Of a stretch of DNA of 64,000 nucleotides, positions 61,351-64,000 are shown one piece after another (within the stretch, counting starts at the first letter, position 1; every line of letters starts with the position of its first letter). The notes under the pieces were generated by a model that saw only the letters and a list, made by a program, of their open reading frames with translations, made no database searches and was not told the DNA's origin. Position numbers and translations under genes: made by a program. Origin of the DNA: Setophaga petechia (lineage: Eukaryota; Chordata; Aves; Passeriformes; Parulidae); NCBI GenBank assembly GCA_024362935.1, contig JANCRA010000003.1, positions 41,291,291-41,355,290 on the forward strand, written 5' to 3'.

Positions 61351-62779
61351 CTTGGTGGAAAAAGTATTATTCAAAAAAATTGCCTTCTGTCAGTTTGTGT
61401 TTTCTCTCGTTCTATAAAATATGCTTTTAGTCTTCTCCACTCTAATTATGCGGTCTCTCCACACCCAGGTGTGTGTCACAGGTGGTCTAAGCTGGTGTAC
61501 TTTTTCTGAAGTTGGTGGTTTTGCCTCTACTTATCTCTTGTCTATGTTTTTCAGTAAACTTTCCTCAAGGCTATTTCCATTTCATTTTTGTGTTTATTTT
61601 GGCACCATTTTTGTGCTTCCTCTCTGCTAGTGCTGTTTGAACAGCTTGGAAGGATGGATTTTGTTAAGGTTCAAGAATCCCCTCAATATTTGTTTTAGAG
61701 GAAGAGAACCTGTGGGCATGCTGCCTTTGTATTGGTCCTTGCAACCATCTCACAGAACATGTGCCCTGTATCCCTGTTCTTCCCTCTGCAAGCTCCTACA
61801 GAAAGGGTCCCATTTGTTTCCCTCTCTCACATCTCTATGCCGTGTTCCTGGTGCAAATGCAGAGGGTTGATCAATTAGTACTGCCAGGCTTTGCAAAGCC
61901 TTCTTGGGATTTCACATGGCTTTAAATGCTAATAAAAGATTTGTTGTTTCATTTCTGAGTCTTGTAAATAAACATTTCCACCGTGGATGCACTCAGAGGA
62001 GGAAGCTGCGAATTATGCCTTGTGCCCCTCTCTCCCTGCTGGTACCTGTTCCTCCCTCATGGTTAGAGGCTGTTGAAACAGCACCAGTCATTTATCCTGC
62101 TTGGGGTGGATTCATACATCTCTGGTTAGGTGGTGGAGAGAAGCACAGAAACAAGAAAGAGTATTTTCTCTCAGTAATGGAAATAGAACATTGTCACAGA
62201 AGTGTTTTCTTTTTATACCAGGCCTCACTAGCTATTACCATTTTAAACAATTGCTTTAGCATAGTCCAAAATTCAGACTATTATAATAGCATTCTTAGCT
62301 ATTTTTACTTAGCTATTTTTCATCGAGCTATGACAACCAGTAGTGAAGAATGAAATAGGAACCTGTGCCTTCTGTATCTCCCTGTAATCTTTGATCTGGA
62401 AAGAGGTTACACAACAAAACCTTAATTCTTTAATTTCCAGTTCTCAGATAGATATTGTCCTATTGTCTCTCTGCCACCTTATCTTCACATGTCTTGTAGT
62501 AAGTTGTTAGGCTGGCCAGATTTTCATACTGGCGTGTTGCCAATCACATGAATAACCTTTGTATCTTTAAAACCAATAGAGTTCAGAGAAAAAAGGTAAA
62601 TATTCCAAGACTGTTTGATATATGGACAAGCTCTGAAGCACTGTGGCAGCAGAAACATGTACTGAGCTCATTAAAGCTGTTCCAGTGAGACAAGGGGTCT
62701 TCTAATATCCTGCTGACATAGGAAATGTGCTTCAGCACTTCACACAGAGTTCCTAAATATAGTCAGAGCAATGACTTTA
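61351..62779. other. Non-coding sequence, no gene seen
   Basis: A 149-codon plus frame (61904-62353) has no recognised domain and lies in AT-rich DNA with no splice-site support. No repeat family named. Confidence 0.6.
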
Positions 62780-62931
62780 ATAGTAGTGCTTTTATGTAGC
62801 AGCTGTAAGAGGTAGATCTCAAAGCATTCAATATGTAAAGTAAATAGTGTTAATTCCATTCTTCAGACAGGGAAACTGATTTAGGCTGGGAAGGTGAAGT
62901 GAATTGCAAACATGATGCAGCAGGCCATGGA
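62780..62931 (+). mobile_element. MIR/CORE-SINE-like element
   Basis: 'tagtagtgcttttatgtagc' and 'ggtagatctcaaagcattca' are followed by 'ccattcttcagacagggaaa', 'ctgatttaggctgggaaggt' and 'gaagtgaattgcaaacatga', ending in 'tgcagcaggccatgg'. This is the same collinear CORE-SINE pattern as at 61214-61350, better preserved in its middle (ctcaaagcactttac, cattttacagatggggaaactga, gaagtgacttgcc, cagcaggtcagtgg). Confidence 0.88.
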
Positions 62932-64000
62932 CACAAGCATGAAAAAGGCTTAGGTCTGAAGTTTAGTGTCCTGTGCCTAGTGACATTACCATCTTGCTGT
63001 TATAAAGTACATTTTACTGTAGCTTGGGTGTTTATATTTTTGACCCTGATCACAGCAAGCCAGGTCAATTGTCCAGCCCCTTCTGCTACTTTCAGTTTGG
63101 AATTGGGCTGGGTAAGTATCTCACTGCATTGCTCATGAGGCTGTTGTGTACCAAGGCTCTGTCCCAGATTGCAGGATACAGGCACATGACTCTGCAGAGA
63201 TCAACAGCCAGTGTACCTCAGCCTAAAAATTCTCTGCATTTGGCCCATCCTCTTTAGTAGCAGAGCAGTGCTGCTGCCTGCTGTGTCAGCCAGAAGTATC
63301 TGTGCAGCAAGTGAGGAATGGCAGTCCTGCAGTGCTTTAGCAAGGCTGGGCAATGTGCTGTTAAACTGAGTGCATCAAACAGTGGGAGGAGCACAGTCCT
63401 TACAGGGCACAGTGCAGACACTTTATAAAGTGATCTGTTTATATCAGAGCTACACCTGGAACAACGTAGTGATTCTGCAGGCTACCAGTCATGGCTGCTC
63501 TGCTCTTAAAGGCATATGACAGAGATGGTTTCTACTGTAATAATTTCCTCTAATCACTTAATAAATATTCTGTCCCATACATCCTTTTCTATGTTTTAAA
63601 GGATCGTGGTTGTGTTTTGTTGTCTGAGGGTTAATTCCAAATGAAAAATATTCACTGTAGGTTCTTGCAAGGTTGGGCATATAGATATACAGGTAAAACT
63701 GTGCAAGTTCCTCAGTTTATTCTTCTTTCAAATGAGTTCTGCATCCTGCACTTGCAGGATACCTCCTGGTTATCCCATCTGCTACAGAGCCTTTCTGCTC
63801 TGTGGCAATCATGAGTACTCACACTGAGGCATATAGTGCTTCTATGGGAAAGAAATACCTATATTTCTATGATATCCATATCTGTGTTTACATCTATATC
63901 CCCAAGGGGGAATTGGAGTAGATGCACACCTTCCAGTCTGTAAGGTCTGATGAAACTGAATTGTTTTCCATGGCAAATTTGAAACCAAGGTTTCTGTAAC
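62932..64000. other. Non-coding sequence, nothing seen
   Basis: AT-rich DNA to the window edge. Frames of 61 to 79 codons on both strands at 62899-63257 overlap each other and are unrecognised. Confidence 0.65.

Noticed and set aside
61904..62353. 149-codon plus-strand frame
   Set aside because: No domain recognised, no supporting splice or promoter signals, and it lies in AT-rich non-coding texture.
1..64000. CRISPR arrays, operons, phage or bacterial defence systems
   Set aside because: The CR1 and MIR content and the long non-coding sequence show vertebrate nuclear DNA; no spaced short repeats or gene clusters occur.

Overview
The window looks like 64 kb of non-coding nuclear DNA from a bird, either intergenic or inside one or more large introns. 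The evidence is the repeat content. There is a CR1 LINE 3' end at 11683-11980, a second CR1 copy in antisense at 28252-28455, one stretch that resembles an avian LTR (10316-10526), and several old MIR/CORE-type SINE fragments. Recognisable interspersed repeats are sparse and the background is AT-rich and CpG-poor, which fits an avian autosomal or Z region better than a mammal or non-avian reptile. Species and gene context cannot be named from sequence alone.

No protein-coding gene can be supported. Every open frame is short. The longest (187 codons, antisense, 16899-17462) is open because it crosses a GC-rich minisatellite. No known domain was recognised in any frame. No tRNA, rRNA, CRISPR array, operon or bacterial-type feature was seen. 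A few exon-like segments with good splice signals are listed as weak hypotheses. The best are 1517-1545 (carries an ATG), 7610-7713 and 56492-56634.

Layout: 1-11.7 kb is unique sequence with low-complexity A-rich tracts, a 13-bp perfect hairpin, a 32-nt near-identical repeat pair and a MIR fragment. 10.3-12 kb holds an LTR-like stretch, a G16 run and the CR1. 14-17.5 kb is the tandem-repeat hot spot: a G/T-only tract, an exact 27-bp duplication, a (CTTTTC)n tract, a 47-bp minisatellite and a GC-rich island. 17.5-39.9 kb is mostly featureless apart from the antisense CR1. 39.9-40.8 kb and 49.0-49.2 kb hold CpG- and motif-rich blocks that are the best candidates for conserved regulatory elements. 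46.8-63 kb contains five MIR-type fragments and two GC-rich, LTR-like segments (53.3-53.8 kb and 57.4-57.75 kb).

I found no convincing new biological system. The items most worth a computational follow-up are the putative enhancer at 49.0-49.2 kb, the CpG cluster with the MEF2-type site at 40.0-40.76 kb, and the minisatellite that is open in all three antisense frames.
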